Below, in pieces: positions 22,115 through 33,205 of a stretch of 64,000 bases of DNA (its first letter is position 1; each line of letters starts with the position of its first letter). A program made the position numbers and the translations under genes. The stretch lies in assembly GCA_001632435.1 (NCBI GenBank), contig KV423949.1, forward strand, positions 67,323 to 131,322. The letters are read 5' to 3'. Under the pieces are notes generated by a model. The model ran no database searches and was not told the origin of the DNA. It was given only the letters and a program-made list of their open reading frames with translations. The stretch comes from Calocera cornea HHB12733. Taxonomy: Eukaryota; Basidiomycota; Dacrymycetes; Dacrymycetales; Dacrymycetaceae.

Positions 22115-23475
22115 CTATTGCGCAAACAGCTTGGAGAACGGCAGCTCCTTCGTAGGCTGCAACCAGTTCTTCTCGTCGTACTTGGCGTACGGCTCCGAGT
22201 CCTGTGCACACAAGATCAGCACAAAGGGAACATTGCGGGAGTGTAGGATGCAGCGCACGATCATATGGAAGGTGTAGGCGTAGCGCGTTGCTTGGGAGGT
22301 GTTCCGCTCTGACTTGTGCAGGACGCTGCCGTGAATGAGCACCAATGTCCCTTCCAGGGCTGTCAGCCTCTGCCGTTATGCGAGCTCTTTCAGGGGAAAG
22401 GGCGCACCAGCATCACAGCACTCCATCACCCACTTCCCCTCACCCACCCCCGCTCCAGCTCCCGAATCCTCCTCCTCCCCAACCTTCTCAAAGCCAGTCC
22501 CTCCCCCCGACAGCCTCACGAACCTCTTGCCAATTTTCGTAGTCTTATGCGACCCGGGAAGGAAGGAGAGAGCGCCGTTTGTGGGCGTGCAAGGCTCGAG
22601 CGCGAACCAGTAGCCCACGGCTGTGGGCGGGTCGGTGTAGAGGAACGTCCTGGGGTTCGGTCAGATTATGGTTGGAGGATGATATTGGGTGGGTTTACGA
22701 GTCGTTGTGTTCGGGGACTGTGGAGTTGGTTAAAGCGGAGTTCGTGTGGAGGAGAGGATAGGCGCACCTTTGCCGCCTATCTCAGGCTGCTTGCAGATGA
22801 CCATGGACTGGAGGACTGCAACCTCAAGTGAGATGGAGCTCAGAGCGCAAGATGCAAGACGCACTGGCCGGATCCTTGTGGAACTTGAGATCCCTCGCAA
22901 CAGCCTTCAGCTTCGGGTTGTGCAGCGTGACTTCCCGGAATACGGGATCCAGCTCGTGCAGACCTAGCGACTTGATCAGCCTGACCTCCCATAATCGGCA
23001 CAAGATTAGACACACCATGTCCAATCTTATTCACCGCCCTATATTTGGGCCTATTAAGCTTCCCATCCGTCCCCACCGCATCCTCCTCCATGAAGAACCT
23101 GACCTTGTCGCCGCTGTTCAGGAAGTAGTCGTCTCCGACGTGCTTGGACTCGTCCTCCTGCTCGCCGGTGGTGAACTTTGTGAGCGGGTGGGAGGAGAGG
23201 TCGAATGAGTCGAGCAGATATTGGGTGCGCGAGATGAGGGAGGAGACCTCGGTTGGGGAGAGGAAGGAGGGGAGGATGAGGTAGCTAAGCAGGACTGTTA
23301 GCTGGTCTACCGAGGACGGGTGCACATGAGTGGACGTACCCATCCTTGTAGAACTGCGAGATCAAGCACGTCAATATCTATCGGTTTTCTTCATCCACTA
23401 GAACAGAATCACCTTTGCGACCTGCTCAGGCGTCAAGTACCCCAGCTCTGAATCTACAACAGCGACAGGGGACAT
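22115..23475 (-). CDS. Phytanoyl-CoA dioxygenase (PhyH)-like Fe(II)/2-oxoglutarate oxygenase
   Basis: Predicted 310-residue oxygenase, likely hydroxylating a lipid or secondary-metabolite substrate with iron and 2-oxoglutarate. Nine exons in transcription order: 23475-23413, 23353-23340 (14 nt), 23284-23016, 22963-22865, 22815-22768, 22717-22699 (19 nt), 22649-22408, 22350-22259, 22201-22115. Joined, they read through family blocks: PEQVAKFYKDGYLILPSFLSP, SGDKVRFFMEEDA, LHELDPVFREVTLHNPKL, VICKQPEIGGKVPEHNDSTF, VGYWFALEPCTPTNGALSFLPGSH, and TLVLIHGSVLHKSERNTS. Iron ligands would be His and Asp of the His-Asn-Asp motif, supplied by the 19 nt micro-exon, and the His of LIHGS; the Arg or Ser binding 2-oxoglutarate follows. 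The total length is close to the family norm. It shares a 441 bp divergent promoter with aldo-keto reductase 1. Confidence 0.85.
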
Positions 23476-23916
23476 AATGTACAGCGAGATCGATGAAGGA
23501 CAAAGCAGCAGACCGCAGAGAGGGCGTCGAGGAACCCTGACACTCCTTGGTGCGGAGTCCCTACTGTACTGCCCTCTGTACTGCCCTCTTCTGATCCTCA
23601 GCACGATGCTGTATATGTCCGGTCCGAATCTTGATTGCCCGCGACCTGTCCCTGTGCACAACGGATCTAACCTGTCAGATGCAGTCTTCGCGAGCTCAGC
23701 ATGATTTTCTATGAGGACGAACGGTGATAGCCGCATTCCCCAACCTTCCGCTTCTCGAAAGGAGGTTGATGATGGGATGTGGGCTTACTTCAGCCCCTCC
23801 GGTCCGAGCCATTGTCTGGAGTTGCTGAAGAGCGGGTCATGCGGAGCGTGGGAAATGACTGCGCTCATTCCCCCGACAGCGATCCTGCACTGAGTGCCCG
23901 GTGTCTCGCAACTCAA
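23476..23916. promoter_or_regulatory. Divergent promoter region, PhyH-like / aldo-keto reductase 1
   Basis: 441 bp between the two start codons of oppositely transcribed genes, so the pair may be co-regulated. It contains a small tandem duplication (ctgtactgccct at about 23564-23587). I see no clear TATA box. Confidence 0.45.
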
Positions 23917-25393
23917 ATGGTGAGTGTTGCAACGTAGCAAAACGTCCACAAGCTAGAGCTCATGACTCGCATGACTCGCAGGCCGAACAACAGCAAAGTC
24001 TCATTGGGGGAGAGGATACCTCCAAATCCGACGCCGCGGCCTTCCTGCGATCCACCGCGACAATCGGAACGCCCTCACTCGCCTCTCTCACGCCGGTCCC
24101 GCCGCCGCCCACCAAGCTGGGCGAGTACCGCCTGCTCGCGCCCTCCTGCGGGCTGCGCGTCTCTCCCCTGTGCATGGGGAACATGTCGCTCGGAGATGCG
24201 TGGGCTCCGGCAATGGGTGGAGGGGTGTCCAAGGAGCAGGCGTTCGAGGTGATGGATGCGTACTATGAGGCCGGAGGAAACTTCATCGATACGGCGAACG
24301 CGTATCAAGAGGAGCAGAGCGAGCGCTGGCTGGGGGAGTGGATGACGGCGAGAGGTAATCGGGATGAACTTGGTGCGTATCAGTAACACTCTCAGAGGGC
24401 ATGGTGTGCTGAACCAAGCCATAGTGATCGCAACCAAGTACTCAATCGGATACCGCAAGGCGCGCGAAGACAAGAAGATCTACGTCAACTACGCGGGCAA
24501 CAACAAGAAGTCGCTGCACCTTTCCCTGCGCGATTCGCTCGAGAAGCTCCAGACCGACTACGTCGACATCCTATATGTTCACTGGTGGGACTACTCTTGC
24601 CGTGTATCTGAGATCATGCGCGCGTTGGACGATATTGTCAAGACCGGAAAGGTGCTCTATCTCGGTGTCAGCGATACGCCCGCGTGGATCGTTGCAAGTG
24701 CGAACCAATATGCGCGATGCAACGGCCTGAGCCAGTTCGTCGTGTGTGAGTCTTGCCACTTCGACGCTTGACATCCATCTTCTGACTAGCCTCGCGCAGA
24801 TCAAGGACAATGGTCGTGCATGCAACGCGACTTCGAACGCGACATCCTCCCGATGTGCCACGCCGAGGGAATGGCCATCGCGCCCTGGGGCGTTCTGGCC
24901 TCAGGCAAGTTCCGGACCGCCGCTCAGCTGACGAAGCGGCTCGAGGAAGGCACTATGCGATACGGCGCTCAGGAGTTGACAGAGAATGAGCAGAAGATGA
25001 GCGCCGCATTGGAGAAGGTTGACAATGAGCTTGGAGACGGTTCCTCGCTAGCGTCGGTCGCTGTCGCGTATGTGCTGCATAAGCAGCCGTATGTGTTCCC
25101 GATCCTCGGCGGCAAGAAGGTCGAGCATCTGAAGGACAACATCAAGGTACATCAGCTCTTCTTCCAGCCCTGATTTTGTATCACTTTTGCTGACTGACAG
25201 ATAGGCGCTCCACATCAAGCTGTCCCCCGAACAGATGGGCGCTCTGGACGGCGCGATTCCCTTCGACCTTGGTTTCCCGACGAACGCGCTCGGAGGTGAC
25301 CCAGCGTTGTCGAGGACTGCGCAATCGGGGAATCCATTGCTGCCGAACGCCGGTATTGTTACTTGGGTCAAGGCTCCTCAGCCCATTGCTTGA
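23917..25393 (+). CDS. Aldo-keto reductase 1, aryl-alcohol dehydrogenase type
   Basis: Predicted 416-residue NADPH-dependent AKR9-type oxidoreductase (aryl-alcohol dehydrogenase / norsolorinate reductase group), reducing aldehydes or ketones in the cytosol. Exons: 23917-23919, 23982-24372, 24425-24745, 24800-25146, 25205-25393. Tetrad residues are present: Asp in FIDTA, Tyr in NAYQ, Lys in ATKYS, His in VHWWD. The start is unusual: no ATG opens the exon at 23982 in frame, but an ATG directly followed by a consensus donor (ATG|gtgagt) joins it in phase, giving an exon whose coding part is only the start codon. The resulting ~50-residue N-terminal extension before [10 protein letters not shown] is absent from the paralogues. 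Exon lengths 321 and 189 nt are identical to its relatives at 26142, 31804 and 52498. Confidence 0.85.
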
Positions 25394-26141
25394 TCGTTAG
25401 ACCGATCTACCTTCGGAAAGCTGTCCAGTTCATACGAGAGAATGTTCAAGGTGTCTGATGATATCTATTCAAAGGCAACAGCGCCCCCGTGGATTTTCCT
25501 GACACCGACCCGTGGACTTGCTTTGGCTAGCTGGTTTAACAATTTCAAGGGCTCCCAGAGGTATTGTGTTGACTTTCCCAATCCACCTGCCTCCCATGCC
25601 CATAACCCTAACGGAAGCAACTCCTTCTTACCTGTCCACGTCCTCCCCATGGGACTCGCTCGCCCATTCCATGATTTTGTCCTTGACCATTATCCCTGGG
25701 CGACAATGAATTCTCGCCGTTGAACCTTCCTATTTGATACACCACCCGCTGTGTGGATGCCTCAAACCCGGTTCACATAGACGGCTTCCAACGCACCCCA
25801 TTGTGTCCGCCAGGCTTGACGACATGGAAACCTAAACGCACAAGGGGTTAGAGCATGGGTCGGTCTACAGCCCTTGCCCTCTCTCTGTCTTGCTTTCAGT
25901 CGTGTCTTCTCGCCTTGGGAGATATTGTTGTCCACTTCATGGCTGTTTTGCGATCAGGATTGGGCAGCTCGCCCTCCTTTGCCCATGTTGCTGAACGTCA
26001 TGGGGAAGTTGCTGCTTCGACCATTCGCTCACTTAGATCCTCATGCCGCCGACTTGCCAGCATATAAAGGAGCAGATACAGCGTCGATGCAAGTAACAAA
26101 CCTCGGCTCAACCGAAACCCGGAACTTTGTTAACGAACTCA
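25394..26141. other. Intergenic with TATA box of aldo-keto reductase 2
   Basis: About 0.75 kb with no supported gene. A TATA-like box TATAAAGG at 26063-26070 lies about 75 bp before the ATG at 26142. Confidence 0.5.
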
Positions 26142-27466
26142 ATGGCTCACTATTCCACTCATTTCCCCGCTCTCAATGAGCCTTCCAAGCCGCTGGGCGA
26201 CTACCGACTCCTCTCACCCAGCTGCGGCCTTCGTGTCTCCCCGATCTGCTTGGGCGGCATGTCACTCGGTGAAGTGTGGACTGGCATCCTCGGCGGTGGC
26301 ATCCCCAAGGAGAAGGCGTTCGAGCTACTGGATACGTACTACGATTTTGGGGGAAACTTTATCGACACGGCGAACGATTATCAGGAGGAGCAGAGCGAGA
26401 GATGGATTGGCGAGTGGATGGCAAGCAGGGGTAATCGTGATGAGATCGGTATTGCTATCCCTACATGCATGGATGTGTCATATGCTGAAAGTTCGTCTCA
26501 GTCCTTGCGACGAAATACTGTATCGGGTACAGGAAGCCGCGCAACGACGCCAAGATCTACTCGAACTACACCGGCAACCAGAAGAAGTCGCTCATGCTCT
26601 CCCTGCGCGACTCACTCGAGAAGCTTCAGACGACGTATCTCGACATCCTTTACCTCCATTGGTGGGACTACTCCGTCAGCATTCCTGAGATGATGCGCCA
26701 GCTTGATGATGTCGTCAAGAGCGGGAAGGTGCTCCATCTGGGTATCAGTGATACGCCTTCGTATATCGTGGCGAGGTGCAACGAGTATGCTCGCAACCAT
26801 GCGTTGACGCAGTTCGTCGTCTGTACGTGCAAATATATGCACTCTTTTGGGACGATCTGATCGCGTCGTGACAGACCAAGGCGAGTGGTCTTGCCTCAAA
26901 CGCGGCATCGAGCGCGAGGTCCTCCCCATGTGCCGGATGGAAGAGATGGGCGTCGCACCCTGGGGCGTGAGCGGCGGTGGCCGCTTCTACACTGCCGCCC
27001 AGCTCGATAAGCGCCTTAAAGAAGGCGGAGACCTGCGGTTCGGCCGGAACGAGCTAACGGAGGACGAGAAGAAGATGAGTGCTGCCCTTGAGAAGGTCGC
27101 CAAAGAGATTGGCAACGGCGCTAGTCTGGCGAATGTTGCGATTGCGTACACCATGCATAAGCAACCTTATGTCTTCCCCATTATTGGTGGGAAGAAGGTC
27201 TCGCATCTGAAGGAGAATATCAAGGCCAGTGGTGATCCCAAGTCTTGCCTGTCGTTCGATTGCTTACCCACTTCTAGGCGCTCAACATCCATCTCACACA
27301 GGAGCAAATTGAGTTCCTCGAAAACGCAGTCAAGTTCGACATCGGCTGGCCGCTGAACCTCCTTGGCGGTAACCCAGCTTACACCAAGGATGGGAGGATT
27401 GAAAATTTCATTCATAACCATACGTCTCAGGTCCAATGGGTTAAGGCGACCCAGCCGATCGAGTAG
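26142..27466 (+). CDS. Aldo-keto reductase 2, aryl-alcohol dehydrogenase type
   Basis: Predicted 388 residues, same family and four-exon plan as its neighbours: 26142-26448, about 26502-26822, 26875-27224, 27278-27466. Tetrad: Asp in FIDTA, Tyr in NDYQ, Lys in ATKYC, His in LHWWD. The cofactor-binding end contains [20 protein letters not shown]. The last intron has no usable GT donor at the conserved position: the exon ends AAG and continues gccagt, so it needs a GC donor (27225), and no nearby GT restores the frame. Either a weak GC-AG intron is used or splicing is impaired, giving a retained-intron product that soon terminates. The remaining gene looks intact, so I call it coding with a possible splice defect. 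Confidence 0.8.
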
Positions 27467-28192
27467 AGTAGCTTGGGGGAACTGCGATAGGCCGAATAGC
27501 TGGGCCTAATTGCCTACCCAATTGTCAATGTTACGGTCCTTGTGAACGCGCCGTGAGAATGAGCGTCAAGCCATGACCACCGCCGGCTCCGAACGGAATG
27601 CTAATAAGCCGTCGGTGCTATGGAATTGACGGTCAAAACGCGTGGGCTGTGCGTCCACGGTGTACCCTGGCCCCACGCTCTCCCATCAGCGACGAACCGT
27701 CGACAGTATCGACGTGCTGCACGCTGAGCTTTCCGCTATTCGATTCTGATTATGACCGAACTTCACTCTGGCCAGCGCAGGGCCAGGCAGCCAGGGTCAA
27801 ATGCCGGATAGAACAAGGTTGAAGGCATGGGGGTTGTGGTTCTGCTGGTGGGAACACCATCCCCGTCTTGTGGTCAGTCGACCGCTCTTCCCGTGCATTT
27901 GGGTCGCTCATTCAACACACCATACAGTGTACAGAATCCATGAATGGATTATCGTGGAGAGTAGCCGGACCTCGTTCATGCCCTCGCTATTGGACGTGCA
28001 ACGACAGACGACGTCTTCGCTGCCGGCCTTAAGAGCGAATCTACCCGTTAATCGATGGGTTGACCACCCATCATGAGGGCGCTCCGAGCAGGATATAAAG
28101 TCCTATCCCAGACCAGTCTCTTCCTATCATCCACCTCAACACGGTTGGCACTTGATCACCTTCCACTCACCCTTCGGAGAAACGCACGCACC
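27467..28192. other. Intergenic with TATA box of aldo-keto reductase 3
   Basis: About 0.73 kb. A TATAAAG box at 28094-28100 precedes the ATG at 28193 by about 95 bp. No gene supported. Confidence 0.5.
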
Positions 28193-29531
28193 ATGTCCGC
28201 CCTCCCTCCCATGCGCCAGCCTCCGGCGTCGTTCATCCCCGTCCCCGCGCCGGCCACAAAGCTAGGCGAATACCGCCTGCTCTCACCCTCCTGTGGCCTC
28301 CGCGTCTCTCCGCTCTGCATGGGCGGCATGTCCCTCGGTGACGCTTGGACGGGTATCCTCGGCGGCGGCATTCCCAAGGAGAAGGCGTTCGAGCTGCTCG
28401 ACACGTATTACGATGCTGGGGGCAACTTTATCGATACGGCGAACAATTATCAGGAGGAGCAGAGCGAGAAGTGGATTGGAGAGTGGATGGAGAAGAGGGG
28501 GAATAGGGACGAGATTGGTGCGTAATCGTCGCGGAATCCTACAGTGGCAGGAGGCTCAAAGGCGTACAGTTCTCGCAACCAAATACTCTATCGGCTACCG
28601 CAAGGCGCGCGGAGACGCCAACTTATACGTGAACTACACCGGGAACCACAAAAAGTCTCTCGCTCTCTCCCTGCGCGACTCGCTCGAGAAGCTCCGCACG
28701 ACCTACGTCGACATCCTGTACATTCACTGGTGGGACTACGGCAGCTCAGTGCCTGAGGTGATGCGCGCTCTGGACGACATTGTCAAGACGGGCAAGGTGC
28801 TGTACCTAGGTATCAGCGACACCCCTGCGTGGATCGTCGCGAAGGCGAACGAGTATGCCAGGGCGCAGGGGCTGAGCCAGTTCGTTGTCTGTGCGTAGTT
28901 CCAACCCCCTGTACTGCAGTGTCCTGATGGCACTGCAGACCAAGGCGAATGGTCCTGTCTCAAACGCGACTTCGAACGCGACATCTTGCCCATGTGCCAC
29001 GCCGAAGGGATGGGTATCGCACCCTGGGGCGTGATCGCAGGCGGCCGATTCCGCACGGCAACCCAGCTCGCCCATCGGCTCAAGGAGGGCGGTGACCTCC
29101 GCTTCGGCCAGAACGATCTGACCGAAGGAGAAAAGAATACCAGCGCTGCCCTCGAGAAGGTCGCCAACGAGCTTGGTGGCGAGGCGACCTTGGCGAACGT
29201 CGCTATCAGCTATGTGATGCACAAGCAGGCTTATGTCTTCCCCATCATCGGCGGGAAGAAGGTCGAGCATCTGAAAGATAACATTAAAGTGCCAATATTT
29301 TCTTCTTGAACCCTTGGCGCGATTCTGACAGGAGAACAGGCACTCGACATCAAGCTCACTCCGGGTCAGGTCGACTTCCTGGACGCGGCGGTACCGTTCG
29401 ACCTCGGCTTCCCCATGAACATTATGGGCGGAGACCCGGCGTTGTACCGCGATGGCAGGAGCAAGGTGCGCCTGCTGAAGCCGTACGGCAACGTGCAGTG
29501 GGTGAGAGCGGACCAGCCGATCGAGGCGTAG
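28193..29531 (+). CDS. Aldo-keto reductase 3, aryl-alcohol dehydrogenase type
   Basis: Predicted 395 residues. Exons: 28193-28517, 28570-28890, 28939-29288, 29340-29531, with phases conserved across the family. Tetrad: Asp in FIDTA, Tyr in NNYQ, Lys in ATKYS, His in IHWWD. The start is chosen at 28193 (caccATGtcc), giving the short N-terminus [11 protein letters not shown] seen in form in the other copies; an in-frame ATG at 28073 would add 40 residues but overlaps the TATA box at 28094. By motif it is closest to copies 1 and 2 ([22 protein letters not shown]). It converges with copy 4, leaving only 140 bp between the stop codons. Confidence 0.88.
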
Positions 29532-29671
29532 CCTGTTAGAACTGAGTCTCTCTAGTTGCGCTCTGGTATCACCTAAGCGCGTTTTGTGGTGAACGTCGGA
29601 AATGGATATGATTTCAATCGATCCTCATTCCTCCTGGTACTGTACGCTGTACACAGTGTTGTCCGACGTAT

Positions 29672-31145
29672 CTACAACTGCGGCTGCTTTGGCGCGGCCA
29701 CAAAGTTGATCCTCGCCGCCGAGTTGAGTAACATGTTGGTGCACTTGCCACCCTTGAGCGCCGGATCCGGGCCCACAAAGTCGTGCGGGAAGCCAGGCTT
29801 GAACTCCACCGCGCTGTCGAGGAAGTCGACCTGTTCGTCCGTGAGCTTTATGCTGAGTGCCTGAGGGGAGGGTTAGCTGATGTTCAGAAGGAGAACTGGA
29901 GGAGCGGAGGACGCACCTCAATGTTCTCCAGCAGGTACTTGGCCTTGCTCCCACCGATGATCGGAAAGACGTATGCCTGCTTGGCCATGACGTACGCGAT
30001 AGCGACATTGGCCAGTTTCCTACCCGACCAAACGCGTCAGCATCGTTCCTCGCCATCGTCCGCGTCAACATACCCCGGCTGCCCAACCTCCTCCGCAACC
30101 TTCTCGAGCGCAGCACTCAGCGCCTCTTCCTCCTTGGTGAGCTCCGTCGCACCCCACCTCATCCCCCCTTGCTTAAGCCTCTCCGCCAACTGCGCCTTCG
30201 TCCTGAACTTCCCTTGACCGATCACACCCCAGGGAGCGATGCCCATGCCCTCGGCGTGGCACATGGGGAGGATCTCGCGCTCGAAGGAGCGCTCAAGGCA
30301 GGACCATTTGCCTTGGTAGACTACAAACTGCGCCATGCCGTGGTCCCGCGCATATTGGTTTGCTTTGGAAACGATCCACGCTACGGCGGGTCAGCTCCCG
30401 AACCAGCCGGAACAGCAACGTATATGCGCACCAGGCGTGTCGGAGATCCCCAGATAGAGCACCTTCCCGCTCACCACCAGAGAGTTGAGCGACTGCATCA
30501 GCTCCGCGATGGGTGTCGTATAGTCCCACCAGTGCAAGTACAGCACATCGATGTAGCTCGTCTGCAGTTTCTCCAGGCTGTCCGCGACCGAGATGTGCAG
30601 CGACTTGCTGCTGTTGCCTGTGTAGTTCACAGCGATCTTGTCGGTCTTGCGCGGCTTGCGGTAGCCGGTCGTGAACTTCGTCGCGATTACTGCTAGACGT
30701 CAACATCGCCCCCCTTCATAGAATGTGAGTAACGCACCAATCTCGTTGCGGTTCTTGCGCTCCTTCATCCACTCCCCGATCCACCTCTCGCTCTGCTCAT
30801 CCTGGTAGTTATTGGCTGTATCGATGAAGTTGCCGCCGCTCTCCCAGAACAAGTCCTGCGTTCTGATCAGAACAATGTCCTTGTCTGGCACATCAGGAGT
30901 TAGGTCGTACCAGGAACTCGAACGCGCCCTTCTTGTCCATGCCGTCGCCCATCAGCCCTTCCTTCCACGCGTCGCCGATGGACATGGCCCCCAGGCAGAG
31001 CGGGGAGACACGAATGCCCGCAGAGGGGGACAGCAGCTGTCCCTCCCAGTAAGTGCATGCCCCATCGAAGACAGGGCATAGAACAACGTACGCGGTACTC
31101 GCCCAGGGCGGTCTTGGGTGCCGGAGCAGGAGCCCAGATAGACAT
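29672..31145 (-). CDS. Aldo-keto reductase 4, divergent member
   Basis: Predicted 384 residues on the minus strand. Exons in transcription order: 31145-31092, 31036-30911, 30855-30738, 30689-30432, 30380-30074, 30019-29917, 29860-29672. Tetrad intact: Asp in FIDTA, Tyr in NNYQ, Lys in ATKFT, His in LHWWD. The gene structure is unlike the other five. It lacks the intron after QFVV and has extra introns after LGEYR, before LFWESGG, after ISDTP and after EVGQPG. The introns after RNEIG and before ALSIKL are shared. Sequence also drifts ([15 protein letters not shown]; ending [10 protein letters not shown] instead of the usual WVKAxQPI). It is the oldest or most independent member of the cluster, possibly with a different substrate. 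A weak TATAAG-like box lies about 90 bp upstream. Confidence 0.85.
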
Positions 31146-31803
31146 GCTTCAAGTTAGGTGGGTAGAAGGTATATGCTTGCGGGGGACGAGGGTAGGGAGG
31201 GGAGAAGCAGCAACCTCCTTTTGCTAGCGGAGGCCCGGGTCTTATAGCACTCGGGAGGCTTGCGCGATGACGGCGCCTGGAAGGGACGAACATTGTTCCC
31301 AACGCGTCTTCCGGCCCACCGCTGCCCGTACACGTCAGCTGGCTGACACTGTTGTGGGTTGACGTTGTCATCCCGCTCCTGCGCGCCGTCCACGTCGTCT
31401 GCAGGTCGACCCGATCCACTGATAAAGTCGTCCCTTCGATGAAGGTTGCCGGGAACGCGCTCCTCGTCGGCCGTAACCAGGGACCCGAACCGCCGTGTGT
31501 ATGGTTCTGCCGGTGACTGCGTCGGAGATAACGGCCAGGCACGGGAAGGTGGATTGGAAGGTGGATTGCCACATCATAGAAAATCCCACATTGTCGGGAT
31601 GGAGTACTTCGCTGAATGCAGGACCGGACCGATTGCCGACAGGCGATCACGGGCCTAGGTGATGATATCACGGATTACGGCATGTTATTAGTACCTCCGT
31701 ACAACTGACAATGCTCAACACGCAGCGAGCAATGGTGTATAATAATTTACAGCAAGCAGTGATGTACTGTCTACACGTCAACAGCCGACGCAACGATGCT
31801 TCT
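31146..31803. other. Intergenic between aldo-keto reductases 4 and 5
   Basis: About 0.66 kb, promoter of copy 4 (minus strand) and 3' flank of copy 5. Contains an exact tandem repeat of ggtggattg a (about 31549-31569). No gene supported. Confidence 0.5.
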
Positions 31804-33112
31804 TTAGTCAATAGGCTGAGGCGCCTTGACCCACGTCAGCCTGCTGGTGTTGTTCAGGATGAAGTTGGCGCTCCGCCCGTCGGTGGTGTTGGCCGGGTCG
31901 CCGCCAAGGAAGTTCTGCGGGAAGCCGATGTCGAACGGCACGGCCGCGTCGAGGAAGTCGATCTGTTCGCGGGTGAGGTGGATGCTCAGTGCCTGGCAAG
32001 GTTCGTCATTTAGGTTCAGCAATGAGAGAGGTGGAAACGGACCTTGATGTTGTCTTTGAGGTGAGAGACCTTCTTCCCACCAATGATAGGGAAGACGTAC
32101 GGCTGCTTATGCAGCGTATATGCGATGGCCACATTCGCCAGGCTGGCATCGCCGCCAATCTCGTTGGCGACCTTCTCGAGCGCTGCGCTCATCTTCTGCT
32201 CGTTCTCCGACAGCTGGTTCTGGCCCATGCGCAGGTCACCACCTTCCTTCAGCCGCTGCTCCAGCTGGGCCTGCGTGCGGAAGCGGCCGCCCGCGATCAC
32301 ACCCCAGGGGGCGACACCCATACCCTCGTGCGCGCACATGGGGAGGATGTCCCGCTCGAAGTCGCGCTTGATGCAGGACCATTCGCCTTGATCTGCCCGT
32401 ATGTTTCAGAGAGGCATTGTCGAGGCGAAGGTTGGCACTTACAGACAACGAACGGCGTCAGAGCGTGCGCACGCGCGTACTCGTTCGCCTTGCTCACGAT
32501 CCAAGCGGGCGTATCGCTGATCCCAAGGTAGAGCACTTTGCCGCTTTTGACGACATCGTCGAGAGCGCGCATGATCTCGGGGATGCTTGTGCTGTAGTCC
32601 CACCAGTGCAGGTAGAGAATGTCGACGTAGGTCGTCTGGAGCTTCTCGAGCGAGTCGCGCAGGGAGAGCACGAGCGACTTCTTATGGTTCCCCGTGTAAT
32701 TCACGTACGTTTTGGCGTCGCCCCGCGGGGCGCGGTAGCCGATCGTGTACTTGGTCGCGATGACTGTGCGCATATATCAGCTCGGTATCACAAGACACTC
32801 CGCACAGAGGGACGCACCAAGCTCGTCCCGGTTCTTGCGCTCCTTCATCCACTCGCCGATCCACAGCTCGCTCTGCTCGTTCTGGTAGTTGTTCGCCGTA
32901 TCGATGAAGTTCCCTCCCGCCTCCCAGTACGTATCGAGGATCTCGAACACCGCCGTCTTGTCGATCCCTCCGCCGAGGAGGCCGGACCAGGCGTCGCCCA
33001 GGGACATGCCGCCCAGCGCGAGCGGGGAGACGCGGATCCCCGCGGTCGGGGAGAGGAGGCGGTACTCGCCCAGCTTTGTGGGAGGCTCGGGTGCACCTGC
33101 GAAGAGAGACAT
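31804..33112 (-). CDS. Aldo-keto reductase 5, aryl-alcohol dehydrogenase type
   Basis: Predicted 384 residues. Exons in transcription order: 33112-32818 (295 nt), 32763-32443 (321), 32392-32043 (350), 31992-31804 (189). These four lengths are identical to copy 6 at 52498, and the proteins are very similar throughout ([43 protein letters not shown] end), so 5 and 6 are a recent dispersed duplicate pair about 19 kb apart and inverted. Tetrad: Asp in FIDTA, Tyr in NNYQ, Lys in ATKYT, His in LHWWD. A 15 bp TATA-containing block at 33191-33205 is shared exactly with copy 6 at the same distance from the ATG, suggesting shared regulation. Confidence 0.9.
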
Positions 33113-33190
33113 CTGGGCTGTGGATAGGTTGCCTTGGTGGTTGGGTAAGGTGGTCGGGGATTTCTGTCTGGACTGATAGTGCTACGACCT

Positions 33191-33205
33191 ACCACCTTTA
33201 TATAC
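33191..33205 (-). promoter_or_regulatory. Core promoter block of aldo-keto reductase 5
   Basis: Reads GTATATAAAGGTGGT on the minus strand, 93 bp before the start codon. The same 15 bases occur 92 bp before the start codon of copy 6 (52406-52420). The TATATAAA part is a TATA box; the conserved GGTGGT flank is unexplained. Confidence 0.65.

Noticed and set aside
28073..28192. Upstream ATG extending aldo-keto reductase 3 by 40 residues
   Set aside because: The extension would include the TATA box at 28094 and has no counterpart in paralogues.
23917..33112. Secondary-metabolite biosynthetic cluster
   Set aside because: No polyketide synthase, NRPS, terpene cyclase, P450, transporter or pathway regulator is present; tandem reductases alone do not make a cluster.
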